A program made the translations under genes and the position numbers. Shown one piece after another: positions 1-8,825 of a stretch of 64,000 nt of DNA. Numbering within the stretch: position 1 is the stretch's first letter; each line of letters begins with the position of its first letter. The stretch covers positions 1 through 64,000 of the forward strand of contig CANNAC010000007.1 in assembly GCA_947502495.1 (NCBI GenBank), written 5' to 3'. The notes beneath the pieces are model-generated. The model was not told the DNA's origin and did not search any database. It worked only from the letters and a program-made list of their open reading frames with translations. Source of the stretch: an uncultured Flavobacteriaceae bacterium (GTDB lineage Bacteria > Bacteroidota > Bacteroidia > Flavobacteriales > Flavobacteriaceae).

Positions 1-132
1 ACGGTTACGTATAAGAATAGTGCGGTTTTGTGTGCGAGGATTTTCCGCAGGAAAATCAGATGTAACAAAAATGCACTAACTCTTGTTTAAGCACTAATCT
101 ACGCATTATTTTTATGCGATGTTAGCAAACGT
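1..132. repeat. cassette-boundary repeat, copy A (may start before window)
   Basis: This gene-free ~130-bp unit is alignable by eye with copy B at about 821-950. Both begin with an ACG..GTATAAGA.TAG.TGCG segment. Both have a central 8-bp-stem hairpin (here 39-46 with 50-57, GATTTTCC/GGAAAATC). Both end with an ATT..TTTTATGCG.TGTT segment. Its last bases, GTTAGCAAAC at 121-130, are repeated in perfect inversion at 814-823 across the neighbouring gene, so the gene sits between matching inverted arms. The layout is cassette-like, but the ends do not fit the classical integron attC consensus. Confidence 0.6.
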
Positions 133-140
133 ATTTATAT

Positions 141-800
141 TCAATATCCAAATTCCATTACTATTAACCCTTTCGTTATTGGGTTCGAAAAATCTGGATT
201 CTTTTTTAATAGTATTCCTGCCATAATTTCTGGGTGAATAAAACCTGCAGTTTCTTTAACATCATAAAATGCTTCTAAAAAGTCATTCTCTTCTTTTACT
301 TTATTAATGGCTTGCATATATTTTCCAACATAATTCATTCTTGGTGTCTTATATTCAGCTTGTATTAACGAATCAATATTCTTTTTTAGATTTACAGAAT
401 GAAATCCAATTCCATAATCAGTTGTTCCATCATCGTTTTTGAAAGCAAACCTTGACTTAATATCAGTGCCTTCAATCCAAACAGAATCTGGAAATTCGTA
501 GATTTCAAGTTTTAATTTACTATCGTTAAATTTCTTTCTGCTTTGTGTGGAAATTTTGTTCCAAAAAGTCAACTGATTTTCATTTACGTCGACTAAAAAT
601 TGTTTGTAAGCTTTTTCTGTTTTTAGTCTTGGATAGGTTTTTATAAGAATATCCTTTTCAAAATCGGAAACGAGTGAATTCAGGGTTTGGCTATTTTCCA
701 TTCCTAAAATTTTATCAAATTCCGTTATTTGATTTTTTGTTTTTTTATTCGAACAGCTAACAATTATAAAAAGAATTATGAGTGTTTTGAGAATTTTCAT
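141..800 (-). CDS. predicted lipoprotein, function unknown
   Basis: This 219-residue protein has a short basic N-terminus, a hydrophobic stretch and a lipobox-like IIVSC with the candidate lipidated cysteine at residue 16. It is therefore probably an exported, membrane-anchored lipoprotein. The mature part is charged and soluble, with no motif I recognise. It is the only gene between repeat copies A and B and is flanked by perfect 10-bp inverted arms (121-130 and 814-823), like the single gene of a mobile cassette. The start is the ATG whose signal peptide makes sense. The coding call is good; function is unassigned. Confidence 0.75.
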   Translation of the reverse strand: MKILKTLIILFIIVSCSNKKTKNQITEFDKILGMENSQTLNSLVSDFEKDILIKTYPRLKTEKAYKQFLVDVNENQLTFWNKISTQSRKKFNDSKLKLEIYEFPDSVWIEGTDIKSRFAFKNDDGTTDYGIGFHSVNLKKNIDSLIQAEYKTPRMNYVGKYMQAINKVKEENDFLEAFYDVKETAGFIHPEIMAGILLKKNPDFSNPITKGLIVMEFGY

Positions 801-811
801 TTGTTGGTCAT

Positions 812-951
812 ATGTTTGCTAACGTGTTTGTATAAGATTAGTTGCGTGATTTAAGTACTAAAGTTAGCAAATAAATCACAGATAGAAAGTCCGCGAGGAC
901 TTTCGTAAGTAGGCTAAAACCAGCAATTAATTTTATGCGGTGTTGTACGTA
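812..951. repeat. cassette-boundary repeat, copy B
   Basis: This is the second copy of the unit at 1-132. It has the same GTATAAGATTAG.TGCG start (829-845), a central hairpin with a different sequence but the same design (GAAAGTCC 885-892 with GGACTTTC 897-904), a second inverted pair GTGATTTA/TAAATCAC (846-853, 872-879), and the same TTTTATGCGGTGTTG end (930-945). Its left arm GTTTGCTAAC (814-823) pairs with copy A. Its right arm GTTGTACGTA (942-951) pairs with 1436-1445. The arms match across each gene but differ between the two genes. Confidence 0.65.
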
Positions 952-957
952 GTTTTT

Positions 958-1404
958 TTAATTTATATAGTCCATCAAATATTCAAATTCTGTTTTTGTC
1001 AGTTTGAAGTTATGGTCAAATTCATAGTTATATTCTTCGTTCAAAACTTTCGTATATCTGTTATTTATTTTATTCAGAGAATCCTCTTTCGTAATAAAAT
1101 CGAACACATAATTCTCATACGGAAATTCTTGTTTATTTTCAATTCCACGTAATGCTGGTCCAGTCATTTTTTTGTCTAATTTGTGACAAGCTGCACAATT
1201 AGCATTAAATATTTTTTTTCCCTCAACTGCATTTTCAGATAAACTTATATTAGGCGAAACAGTTCCGCAAAAATTTTGTGGTATTTCAGTCGCACAAACT
1301 ACATATTGAGGATCTGTAAAACTATAGAGAAAACAAGAAATTCCGATTGTTAAAATCAGAAATCCGCTTGAGATAATCAAAATCCGATTTGTTAATTTTT
1401 TCAT
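958..1404 (-). CDS. cytochrome c family protein, membrane-anchored or secreted
   Basis: This 148-residue protein has an N-terminal hydrophobic segment (about residues 8-30) followed by a class I cytochrome c-like domain. The haem-binding CAACH motif follows NAN at about residue 71-75, and a downstream MTGPALRG segment supplies the likely axial methionine, as in flavobacterial mono-haem c-type cytochromes. It probably works in periplasmic electron transfer; the partner is unknown. It is the only gene of the second cassette-like unit and is bounded by inverted arms at 942-951 and 1436-1445. Two cysteines in the segment before the domain (about residues 37 and 46) are unexplained. Confidence 0.8.
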   Translation of the reverse strand: MKKLTNRILIISSGFLILTIGISCFLYSFTDPQYVVCATEIPQNFCGTVSPNISLSENAVEGKKIFNANCAACHKLDKKMTGPALRGIENKQEFPYENYVFDFITKEDSLNKINNRYTKVLNEEYNYEFDHNFKLTKTEFEYLMDYIN

Positions 1405-1435
1405 AGATTTTCTTCTGACGTTTGGTTTCTCAAAT

Positions 1436-1460
1436 TACGTACAACGTGTTATATCATCAC
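1436..1460. repeat. cassette-boundary repeat, partial copy C
   Basis: TACGTACAAC (1436-1445) is the exact inverted partner of 942-951. It is followed by GTGTTATATCATCAC, which resembles the start of copy B (GTGTTTGTATAAG). The rest of the ~130-bp unit is not recognisable, so this looks like a truncated last copy at the edge of the array. Confidence 0.45.
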
Positions 1461-1742
1461 ATTTATTGATTATATCCCGTAAATAGGTCAGGATATCGTT
1501 ACTTTTGTGTTGATGTTATCCTGTAAATATAACTTTTTTATAGCGTTATCCAAAGGGTTTTTTATTCGTAACTGTAAATATTGGTTTTCAGTAGGTGATT
1601 TTGATTAAGACCCAAAACCAGTCCAATAAAACCTTAGGTTTTTTTTACAAACAAAACTTTCCTATTGCTATTAATTTTTAAACCAATTTCTTTTATATTA
1701 CATTTACGCAGTAATTCCGCGAAAGCTAAAAATCTTCCATAA
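1461..1742. other. gene-free stretch upstream of dnaG
   Basis: No credible gene was found. The only structure is a 7-bp inverted repeat, CAGGATA (1489-1495) with TATCCTG (1517-1523), and a related direct repeat CCNGTAAATA (about 1476 and 1520). An open minus-strand frame running through the dnaG start looks like chance. The dnaG promoter must lie here, but I could not find a clean -33/-7 pair. Confidence 0.5.
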
Positions 1743-3701
1743 TTGATATCAAAATCCACCATAGACCATGTATTTGAAACCTCACGCGTAGAAGAGGTTA
1801 TTGGCGATTTTGTGCAATTAAAAAAGTCGGGAAGTAGCTTTAAAGGATTAAGTCCGTTTAGTGAAGAACGCACACCAAGTTTTATGGTATCTCCCGTGAA
1901 ACAAATCTGGAAAGATTTTAGTACCGGAAAAGGAGGAAATGCCGTTGCTTTTTTAATGGAGCATGAGCATTTTACGTATCCTGAAGCTATAAAATACTTG
2001 GCTAAAAAGTACAATATTGAAATTGAAGAAACCGAGCAGAGCAACGAGCAAAAGGAGCAGGCTAATGAACGGGAAAGTTTATATTTAGTTAGTGAATATG
2101 CGAGTACATATTTTCAGAAGGTATTACTAAAAACCGATAAAGGAAAAGCTATTGGTTTAAGCTATTTTAAAGAGCGTGGTTTTACAGACGAAACGATAAA
2201 GAAATTCGCCTTAGGCTATTCTTTAGATGAGTGGCAAGCCTTTACAGACGAAGCTTTAAAGCAAGGTTATAAAATAGAATTTCTAGAAAAAACGGGACTG
2301 ACTATTGTGAAAGGCGAAAAACGTTTTGATCGGTTTAAAGGTCGCGTGATGTTCCCAATTCAAAGTATGAGTGGGCGTGTGCTTGGTTATGGTGGTCGTA
2401 TTTTAACCAACGATAAAAAAGCTGCGAAATATCTAAACTCACCAGAGAGTGATATTTACCATAAAAGTAAAGTGTTATACGGTATTTATCAGGCCAAACA
2501 AAGTATCGCTAAAGAAGATAATTGCTTTTTAGTGGAAGGATATACCGATGTGATTCAGTTTCACCAAACCGGAATTCATAATGTGGTTTCTTCTTCTGGT
2601 ACTGCATTAACACCAGATCAAATACGATTAATAAATAGGCTTACTAAAAATATTACGGTACTATTTGATGGAGATGCTGCAGGGTTACGTGCATCGCTTC
2701 GTGGAATTGATTTAATTCTGGAACAAGGTATGAATGTGAAAATTTGTACGTTTCCGGAAGGAGAAGATCCAGATAGTTTTGCAAAACAAAATACCTTAGA
2801 AGAGTTAAGCGATTATTTAAAAGAACATGCACAAGATTTTATTCAGTTTAAAGCTTCGGTTTTATACGAAGAATCTAAACATGATCCGGTTAAAAAAGCC
2901 GATACTATTCGAGATATTGTAAACAGTATTGCGAAAATTCCGGATAGAATTAAAAAGGAAATCTATATTCAAGAATGTTCTAGAATTATGGATATTAGTG
3001 AACAAGTGTTGTTTACTACCTTGGCACAAATCACAAATAAAGACGTTCAAGAAACACATAAAGAAGCGAGTAAACAACAAACCGCTTTTGAAGTTATTAA
3101 GCATGAACAACCTAAAAAGAAGGTAGATGTGCAATATCTTTTAGAACGTAAAATTATTGAAATACTGCTGCTTTACGGAAATAAAACGGAGGATTTTGAA
3201 GATTTAGTTTTAAAAGAAAACGAGAAAAACGAATTAATTCTCGAACCTGTAAAACATCAAACAAAAGTTTTTGAAAAAATATATTTAGACCTGCAAGATG
3301 ATGAAATGCAGTTTACCAATGAACAGTTTAAAAACTTATATTACACGATTATTGATACCTTAAATCAGAACCCTGATTTTGCTATCGAGCAATTTGTAAA
3401 TACCGTAGAACAGGATGTAGCGAATGAAATTTCTTCTATTTTAATGGAAGATGAACGTTACAGTTTGTCCGATTGGCATAGTAAAAATATATACCCAAAA
3501 CAAAAAGATCAATCGGTTGCACAATTGGTTAGCGAAACAATTTTAAGTTTGCGTTGTTTTTTAATCGACCAAAAAGTAAAAGAGTTTATGCAACAAACAC
3601 TAGCAAATAGATCGGAAGTAAACAAAAATGTACTAGAAGAAGTAAAAGATTACTCTAGTCTAAAAATGTTACTTTCCCGAAAACTAAATAGAGTTTTATA
3701 A
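1743..3701 (+). CDS. dnaG: DNA primase DnaG, zinc-ribbon residues absent
   Basis: DnaG synthesises RNA primers at the replication fork. The 652-residue protein has an N-terminal domain degenerated from the CHC2 zinc ribbon, the DnaG catalytic core with Toprim acidic motifs (LVEGYTDVIQ near residue 263, then LFDGDAAG near 308), and a C-terminal helicase-interaction region. The start is a TTG at 1743, giving MISKSTID, which aligns with the usual DnaG start. Where typical DnaG has CPFH and a later CxxC, this protein reads SPFS and KDFSTGKGG, so it has no zinc ligands. I believe this loss is shared by Flavobacteriia. The last 6 bp overlap the convergent response-regulator gene. Confidence 0.95.
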   Translation: MISKSTIDHVFETSRVEEVIGDFVQLKKSGSSFKGLSPFSEERTPSFMVSPVKQIWKDFSTGKGGNAVAFLMEHEHFTYPEAIKYLAKKYNIEIEETEQSNEQKEQANERESLYLVSEYASTYFQKVLLKTDKGKAIGLSYFKERGFTDETIKKFALGYSLDEWQAFTDEALKQGYKIEFLEKTGLTIVKGEKRFDRFKGRVMFPIQSMSGRVLGYGGRILTNDKKAAKYLNSPESDIYHKSKVLYGIYQAKQSIAKEDNCFLVEGYTDVIQFHQTGIHNVVSSSGTALTPDQIRLINRLTKNITVLFDGDAAGLRASLRGIDLILEQGMNVKICTFPEGEDPDSFAKQNTLEELSDYLKEHAQDFIQFKASVLYEESKHDPVKKADTIRDIVNSIAKIPDRIKKEIYIQECSRIMDISEQVLFTTLAQITNKDVQETHKEASKQQTAFEVIKHEQPKKKVDVQYLLERKIIEILLLYGNKTEDFEDLVLKENEKNELILEPVKHQTKVFEKIYLDLQDDEMQFTNEQFKNLYYTIIDTLNQNPDFAIEQFVNTVEQDVANEISSILMEDERYSLSDWHSKNIYPKQKDQSVAQLVSETILSLRCFLIDQKVKEFMQQTLANRSEVNKNVLEEVKDYSSLKMLLSRKLNRVL

Positions 3702-4322
3702 TTCTAATAATTTCGCTCTATTGATGAGATCCACAATATTGGAAACGTTTAATTTTTTCATTAAGCGCGCTTTATAGGTACTTACTGTTTTTTCGTTAAT
3801 AGCAAGTTCTATCGCAATTTCCTTGTTTTTTCTTCCAGACGAAATAAGTTTTAAAACTTCAATTTCTCTCGTAGATAATTTCTTATAAAAATTACCAGAC
3901 CTACTAACGCGTTTACCAATCGCTAAACGTTGCGCAAGATCATTACTTAAGTAAATACCACCACTATACACTTTTATAATGGCTTCTTTAAGAGTAACAA
4001 TATTAGCCGTTTTGCATAAGTAACCAGAAGCACCAGCTTTTATCGTATTCATGGCGTAAACCTCTTCGGGTTGCGCACTAAACATGATAACCTTAACATC
4101 GGGATGTTCTTTGTTAAGCCTTCTTAAGGCAGTAATGCCATTAAGCTTGGGTAAGTCAATTTCAGAAATAATAATGTCTACTTTATTCTTGTTTAAAAAC
4201 TCAAAGATGGCTTCACCATCATCTAGTGTACCAACAACTTGAATGTTCGACGACGTAATAAATAGTAGCTCTAAACCTTTCCTAATTATAGGATGATGGT
4301 CTACTACCAGCAGTTTAATCAT
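3696..4322 (-). CDS. LuxR/NarL-type response regulator with atypical receiver (Glu at the phosphorylation site)
   Basis: This 208-residue protein has a receiver domain (about 1-120) and a C-terminal GerE/LuxR HTH (about 143-205, LSTREIEVLKLISSGRKNKEIA). In the motif DIIISEIDLPKLNG, the position that normally carries the phospho-aspartate (the D of MDIxMP) is Glu54. The acidic pocket is Asp8-His9 rather than two acids. The conserved lysine (GYLCK) remains. Glu can mimic phospho-Asp, so the protein may be constitutively active or use another signal. No histidine kinase is adjacent. It converges on dnaG with a 6-bp overlap. The class assignment is firm; targets are unknown. Confidence 0.9.
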   Translation of the reverse strand: MIKLLVVDHHPIIRKGLELLFITSSNIQVVGTLDDGEAIFEFLNKNKVDIIISEIDLPKLNGITALRRLNKEHPDVKVIMFSAQPEEVYAMNTIKAGASGYLCKTANIVTLKEAIIKVYSGGIYLSNDLAQRLAIGKRVSRSGNFYKKLSTREIEVLKLISSGRKNKEIAIELAINEKTVSTYKARLMKKLNVSNIVDLINRAKLLEL

Positions 4323-4428
4323 AACTTTAATTTTTTAGATTCGTTATAACTTCTGAGGAAAACAACAGACGTTTTTGCTATTAGTCGTTTAGTAAAAGTA
4401 ATGAATTCCTATTAATAAATGAAATATT

Positions 4429-5217
4429 TTATTTTAAATCTTTTGATATCAAGCAAATAGGTATAGCGACCATCTTATGTTTGTTTGCCGAATTGTAACG
4501 TTTGTATATTATAAAAGTCTCTTTTTGCCTTCCAGTAAAATCGTTTTCCGTTTTACCTTCCTCATGCATTTGCATGGCCCATTCTAATTCTGGGTACGAC
4601 GCTCCAATTTGATCTTCATCACTTCTTGCGTCTCCAAATAATCCGTCACTTGGTGCAGCTTTCATAATCGATTCTGGTACTTCTAAGTATTCTCCAATTT
4701 GGTATACTTCCGATTTTAATAAATCTGCAATCGGACTCAAATCAACTCCGCCATCTCCATACTTTGTATAAAAACCAACGCCAAAATCTTCTACTTTGTT
4801 TCCTGTTCCTGCAACCAATAGTTTTTGTAATCCTGCATAGTAATATAAAGTAGTCATACGTAAGCGAGCTCTTGTATTTGCTAAAGCCATATCTACGATG
4901 GCTTGGTCGCCTTCTAAAGAAACTTCGGTTTTAAACTCTTCAAAAACAGGCGTTAAGTCTGTTCTTGTTGCACGTACGTTTTTATATTTTTTCTTTAATT
5001 GGTCGATATGTTCTTGTGCTCTGCTAACATGACTTGCTGCTTGATGAATTGGCATTTCAATACATAAAACGTCTAAGCCTGTTTCTGCACATAAAGTAGA
5101 AGTTACAGCAGAATCTATTCCGCCAGAAACACCAACAACAAAACCATTCACTTTAGCGTTTAATGCATACTCTTTTAACCAATTTACAATATGATGTGCT
5201 ACTTTTTCTGTTTGCAT
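4429..5217 (-). CDS. nadE: NAD+ synthetase (ammonia-dependent)
   Basis: NadE makes NAD+ from nicotinic acid adenine dinucleotide, ATP and ammonia. The 262-residue protein has the P-loop pyrophosphatase motif SGGIDS at residues 31-36 and the family segments GTGNKVEDFGVGFYTKYGDG and DLSPIADLLKSEVY. Its length fits the short ammonia-dependent form with no glutaminase domain. It is divergent from gldB, and the ~60-bp gap must carry both promoters. No oddities were seen. Confidence 0.95.
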   Translation of the reverse strand: MQTEKVAHHIVNWLKEYALNAKVNGFVVGVSGGIDSAVTSTLCAETGLDVLCIEMPIHQAASHVSRAQEHIDQLKKKYKNVRATRTDLTPVFEEFKTEVSLEGDQAIVDMALANTRARLRMTTLYYYAGLQKLLVAGTGNKVEDFGVGFYTKYGDGGVDLSPIADLLKSEVYQIGEYLEVPESIMKAAPSDGLFGDARSDEDQIGASYPELEWAMQMHEEGKTENDFTGRQKETFIIYKRYNSANKHKMVAIPICLISKDLK

Positions 5218-5244
5218 TTTTTAAGATTTTAGAACAAAGAATAG

Positions 5245-5252
5245 TACCTTTG
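5245..5252 (+). promoter_or_regulatory. -7 promoter element TACCTTTG for gldBC
   Basis: TACCTTTG matches the Bacteroidota -7 consensus TAnnTTTG and lies 25 bp before the gldB ATG. The -33 region is T-rich without a clear TTTG. Inferred. Confidence 0.5.
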
Positions 5253-5277
5253 CCAAACAAAAATAAACAATAGCTTA

Positions 5278-6258
5278 ATGAATAAAAATAAGTTTATGAA
5301 GAATATTTTTTTATTTCTTTTTATTGCTGTTTTATGTGTTTCGTGTAAACACGATGCAAGCTTTGAAAAAGAAATTTCTAAAATAGATGTGTCTGTTGCT
5401 GTTGAGCGATTTGATTTGGCATTTGCACATGCTAAACCAAATGATCTTAGTAGTTTAAAGGATGCTTTTCCGTTTATGTTTTCTAAAAAATATGTAGATT
5501 CTTTTTGGGTTGCCAAAATGCAAGACACCTTACAATTAGAATTAAATAGCGAAGTAGAAAAAATATACCCGAATCTGAATAGTGTAGAAGGAGAGCTGAA
5601 AAGTTTCTTTCAGCACATGAAATACTATTTTCCGGAATTTAAAACACCGCGTTTGGTAAGTGCTACTTCCTTTGTAGATTATAGAAATAAAGTGATTGTA
5701 ACCGATACGATTTCGCTTATTTCAATAGATACGTATTTAGGAAGTGAACATCCTTTTTATAACGGAATTCAAAAGTATTTAGCGGCTAATTTTACAGAGG
5801 ATCAGATCGTGGTGGATTTTGCTTCAAAATATGCTGAAAACTATATTTTTCCGAAACAGAATAAAACGTTTTTAGATGAAATGATTTTCTTCGGAAAACA
5901 ATTATACTTTAAAGATATCATGATTCCGTTTAAAACAGATGCGCAAAAAATTGGCTATTCTGAAGAACAGTTAAATTGGTCGAAAGCCAATGAAGGACAG
6001 ATTTGGAGCTATTTTGTAGAGAATGAATTACTGTTTAGTACGGATTTTGATTTACCAAATAGGTTTATAAATCCAGCACCTTTTTCTAAATTCAAGTTAG
6101 TAGAAATAGATCAAGAATCCCCAGGAAGAATAGGTCAGTATATAGGATGGCAAATTGTACGCGCTTATATGAAGAATAATAATGTGTCTTTAAAAGAAAT
6201 GCTTACTGATAATGCCGAAGAAATATTTAATAAATCGAACTTTAAACCAGAATTGTAA
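5278..6258 (+). CDS. gldB: gliding motility lipoprotein GldB
   Basis: GldB is a lipoprotein required for gliding motility in Flavobacteria. This 326-residue protein starts with a signal peptide ending in CVSC, with Cys23 the likely lipidated residue (a second in-frame ATG at residue 7 is possible). The conserved FDLAFA and the YFPEF..PR..S..SFVDY..KV segments are what I recognise as the family. It overlaps the gldC start by 1 bp (TAATG), so the two are translationally coupled. The order gldB-gldC next to nadE is a familiar flavobacterial arrangement. Confidence 0.92.
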   Translation: MNKNKFMKNIFLFLFIAVLCVSCKHDASFEKEISKIDVSVAVERFDLAFAHAKPNDLSSLKDAFPFMFSKKYVDSFWVAKMQDTLQLELNSEVEKIYPNLNSVEGELKSFFQHMKYYFPEFKTPRLVSATSFVDYRNKVIVTDTISLISIDTYLGSEHPFYNGIQKYLAANFTEDQIVVDFASKYAENYIFPKQNKTFLDEMIFFGKQLYFKDIMIPFKTDAQKIGYSEEQLNWSKANEGQIWSYFVENELLFSTDFDLPNRFINPAPFSKFKLVEIDQESPGRIGQYIGWQIVRAYMKNNNVSLKEMLTDNAEEIFNKSNFKPEL

Positions 6259-6593
6259 TGGCTAAGATTACCTCAAAAATTGAATTAAACATAGAACTAG
6301 ACGAAAATAGAGTTCCAGAAAAATTAGTATGGACTGCAGAAGATGGAGGCATTAGTAAACAAGAAGCTAAAGCGATGATGCTTTCTGTTTGGGATAGTAA
6401 AACCCAAGAGATGTTGCGTATAGATCTTTGGACAAAAGATATGCCTGTAGATGAAATGAAAGTGTTTTTTCATCAAACATTGGTTGCTATGAGTGATACT
6501 TTTAATAGAGCAACGCAAGACGAAAAAATGACAGCAACCATGAAGGATTTTTGTGATTATTTTGCTGAAAAATTAGAATTAAAGAAGGATTAA
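6258..6593 (+). CDS. gldC: gliding motility protein GldC
   Basis: This 111-residue soluble protein has no signal peptide. Its N-terminal beta-type segment (ITSKIELNIELDENRVPEKL) and the W.AEDGG motif match the GldC family, which supports efficient gliding. It is coupled to gldB by a 1-bp overlap and followed directly by a strong terminator, so gldBC is a complete two-gene operon. Confidence 0.92.
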   Translation: MAKITSKIELNIELDENRVPEKLVWTAEDGGISKQEAKAMMLSVWDSKTQEMLRIDLWTKDMPVDEMKVFFHQTLVAMSDTFNRATQDEKMTATMKDFCDYFAEKLELKKD

Positions 6594-6613
6594 CTTTCCT
6601 TTTATACATGCAA

Positions 6614-6646
6614 AAAGCGTCTTGAAATTAAATTTCAAGACGCTTT
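6614..6646. terminator. bidirectional intrinsic terminator between gldC and aqpZ
   Basis: A perfect 15-bp stem (6614-6628 with 6632-6646) has a 3-nt loop, with A-rich and T-rich flanks. It serves the convergent genes gldC and aqpZ. Confidence 0.85.
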
Positions 6647-6667
6647 ATTAATATATAGGATTGGATA

Positions 6668-7369
6668 TTAGTCTTTATTTGGAGCCATAAACTTGTACAC
6701 AAGTCCGGCTAAAATAGCACCAACAATAGGTGCTACCCAAAATAACCATAGTTGTCCCATTGCTTCACCACCAACAAATAAAGCCTGACTTGTACTTCTT
6801 GCAGGGTTTACAGAGGTATTCGTTACTGGAATACTAATTAGGTGAATTAATGTTAATGCCAAACCAATCGCTAATCCGCCAAAACCTGGTGAAGCATTTT
6901 TATGTGTTGCTCCTAAAATCACGATTAAAAACATAAATGTCATTACTACTTCAATTAGTAACGCAGAGGTCATGCTAAAGGTGTGTCCGTATTGTTCCAC
7001 ACCATAAAAGTTAGTCGCAAAATCTCCAGCTTTCGAGTAGCCAGCAAAACCATCCATGCCGCTAACAATAGCATATAGAATCGCGGCTCCAGCAATACCA
7101 CCTAAAACTTGGGCAATAATGTAGCCTGGTAAATCTTTTCCGTCAAAGCGTCCGCCAACAAAAAGACCAATAGATACTGCAGGATTAAAATGCCCACCAG
7201 AAATATGTCCTAAAGCATAAGCTCCTGTTAAAACGGTAAGTCCAAAAGCAAGTGCAACACCTACTAATCCTATTCCTATATTGGGAATTCCTGCAGCTAA
7301 AACTGCGCTACCACAACCACCTAGTACTAACCAGAAAGTACCAATAAACTCTGCTAATAATTTTTTCAT
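6668..7369 (-). CDS. aqpZ: aquaporin Z (MIP family water channel)
   Basis: This 233-residue membrane protein has six predicted helices and the two pore motifs, NPA at residues 62-64 (HFNPAVS) and 188-190 (VNPARS). The GGH before the first NPA and the narrow-pore-type sequence context favour a water-selective AqpZ over a glycerol facilitator. It appears monocistronic, with a terminator downstream and ~175 bp of AT-rich leader region upstream. Confidence 0.93.
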   Translation of the reverse strand: MKKLLAEFIGTFWLVLGGCGSAVLAAGIPNIGIGLVGVALAFGLTVLTGAYALGHISGGHFNPAVSIGLFVGGRFDGKDLPGYIIAQVLGGIAGAAILYAIVSGMDGFAGYSKAGDFATNFYGVEQYGHTFSMTSALLIEVVMTFMFLIVILGATHKNASPGFGGLAIGLALTLIHLISIPVTNTSVNPARSTSQALFVGGEAMGQLWLFWVAPIVGAILAGLVYKFMAPNKD

Positions 7370-7545
7370 TGTTTTCGTTTTTTTTTGTTAATTAGTTTCA
7401 AGACTCTAGTTATTAGAGTATTATCTAAATGTAAAAAACGAAAGAGATATTTTATTTTGGAAGTTTAGTTAATCTGCTTTTTTAGATGAAGTGATTGTTT
7501 TATCCTGCAATTTGCAAGAATAGTGTAGTTTTTGAAGTAGTTTAC

Positions 7546-8823
7546 TTACCATTCATTAATTCTATTGGAATCTAGCTTAATGAATATGAATAGTAAAATA
7601 GTAAATCCCCAAAGTCCGGAACCACCATAACTAAAAAACGGAAGCGGTATACCGATGGTAGGGATTAAACCCATTACCATTCCAATATTAATCATAAAGT
7701 GGAAGAATAAAATAGAGGCTACCGAATAGCCATACACTCTACTAAATTGTGACTTTTGGAGTTCTGCTAATTTTAAAACGCGAAGCATAAGTAGCACAAA
7801 AACAATGACTACAAAAACACTTCCTAGAAATCCCCATTCTTCACCAACGGTACTAAAAATATAGTCTGTATGTTGCTCTGGTACAAATTTACCTGTGGTT
7901 CTTGTACCTTCTAAAAATCCTCTTCCAGAAAAACCTCCAGAGCTAATTGCTTTTTCAGATTCGTATAAATTATATAAAATGTCTCTACGCATTTGCGCGA
8001 TCTTTTGCGGATCTTTTTCTAGACGTAACCAAAGACTAATTCTATCTTGTTGGTGGGGTTGTAATATGTTTTGGTAGAAAAATTTAATCCCGAAAGCAAT
8101 GACAATACAAGCCAAAACAGTAAGGATTGGTTGTAAGATTACGGGTTTCTTTTTTTGAATAAAGTAGTTTGCTATAATAAAAACAATGGCTAAAACGGAA
8201 GTGATTATTGGTCCGAATTTTAATGCTAAAATCGAAATAGCAACTAAGGTTAATGCTAGTGTTAGGTATATTTTTGGTAAGCCTTCGCGGTATAAAACAA
8301 AAAAGAAAGAGGCATAAACCAATGTGCTTCCTGCGTCATTTTGAAGTAAGATTAAAAAAGCAGGAATGATAATGATGATAAAGATTCTTATTTGGTCTTT
8401 AAAGGTTCTAATATCGGTGTTTAAATCGCTTATGTATTTGGCAACTGCTAAGGCCGTAGCAGCTTTTGCAAACTCACTAGGCTGTAAGGTCATTCCGCCA
8501 ATGCCATACCAAGAAGTGGCCCCGTTTACGTTTTTTCCAAAGAGGAATAGACCAACTAAGGATAACATGGAAACGATAAAGATTAAACTGGCAAAGCGTT
8601 CGTAAAACTTGGCATCAATAGAGAGAATAAAGATAATGAGTATAAGGGTTAAACCGATGAAAATTAATTGTCTTCCGTAAGGTTGGGAGAAATTAGTGTA
8701 ATCAATGGTTGTTCCGATATGTGAAGCGGATAAGATATTCATCCAACCAAAAACTACTAGAATTAAAAATAAAATAATAGTAACCCAATCGAATTTAAAA
8801 TGTCTATCTGTTTGTCTAAACAT
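7546..8823 (-). CDS. rodA: rod-shape peptidoglycan glycosyltransferase RodA
   Basis: RodA is the SEDS-family glycosyltransferase that polymerises peptidoglycan for elongation together with the adjacent PBP2. The 425-residue protein has about ten membrane segments and SEDS hallmarks: GMTLQPSEFAK near residue 110 and the C-terminal IGIPLPFFSYGGSG. Only 2 bp separate it from mrdA. It is the last gene of the mreB-mreC-mreD-mrdA-rodA operon read on the minus strand. Confidence 0.95.
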   Translation of the reverse strand: MFRQTDRHFKFDWVTIILFLILVVFGWMNILSASHIGTTIDYTNFSQPYGRQLIFIGLTLILIIFILSIDAKFYERFASLIFIVSMLSLVGLFLFGKNVNGATSWYGIGGMTLQPSEFAKAATALAVAKYISDLNTDIRTFKDQIRIFIIIIIPAFLILLQNDAGSTLVYASFFFVLYREGLPKIYLTLALTLVAISILALKFGPIITSVLAIVFIIANYFIQKKKPVILQPILTVLACIVIAFGIKFFYQNILQPHQQDRISLWLRLEKDPQKIAQMRRDILYNLYESEKAISSGGFSGRGFLEGTRTTGKFVPEQHTDYIFSTVGEEWGFLGSVFVVIVFVLLMLRVLKLAELQKSQFSRVYGYSVASILFFHFMINIGMVMGLIPTIGIPLPFFSYGGSGLWGFTILLFIFIKLDSNRINEW

Positions 8824-8825
8824 GC

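Noticed and set aside
1-1460. Classical integron cassette array
   Set aside because: The terminal sequences do not fit RYYYAAC/GTTRRRY and no IntI-type integrase is in the window. It is kept as a cassette-like finding only.
1634-2044. 136-residue minus-strand frame over the start of dnaG
   Set aside because: It overlaps the conserved N-terminus of dnaG, has no family resemblance and is typical of antisense frames.
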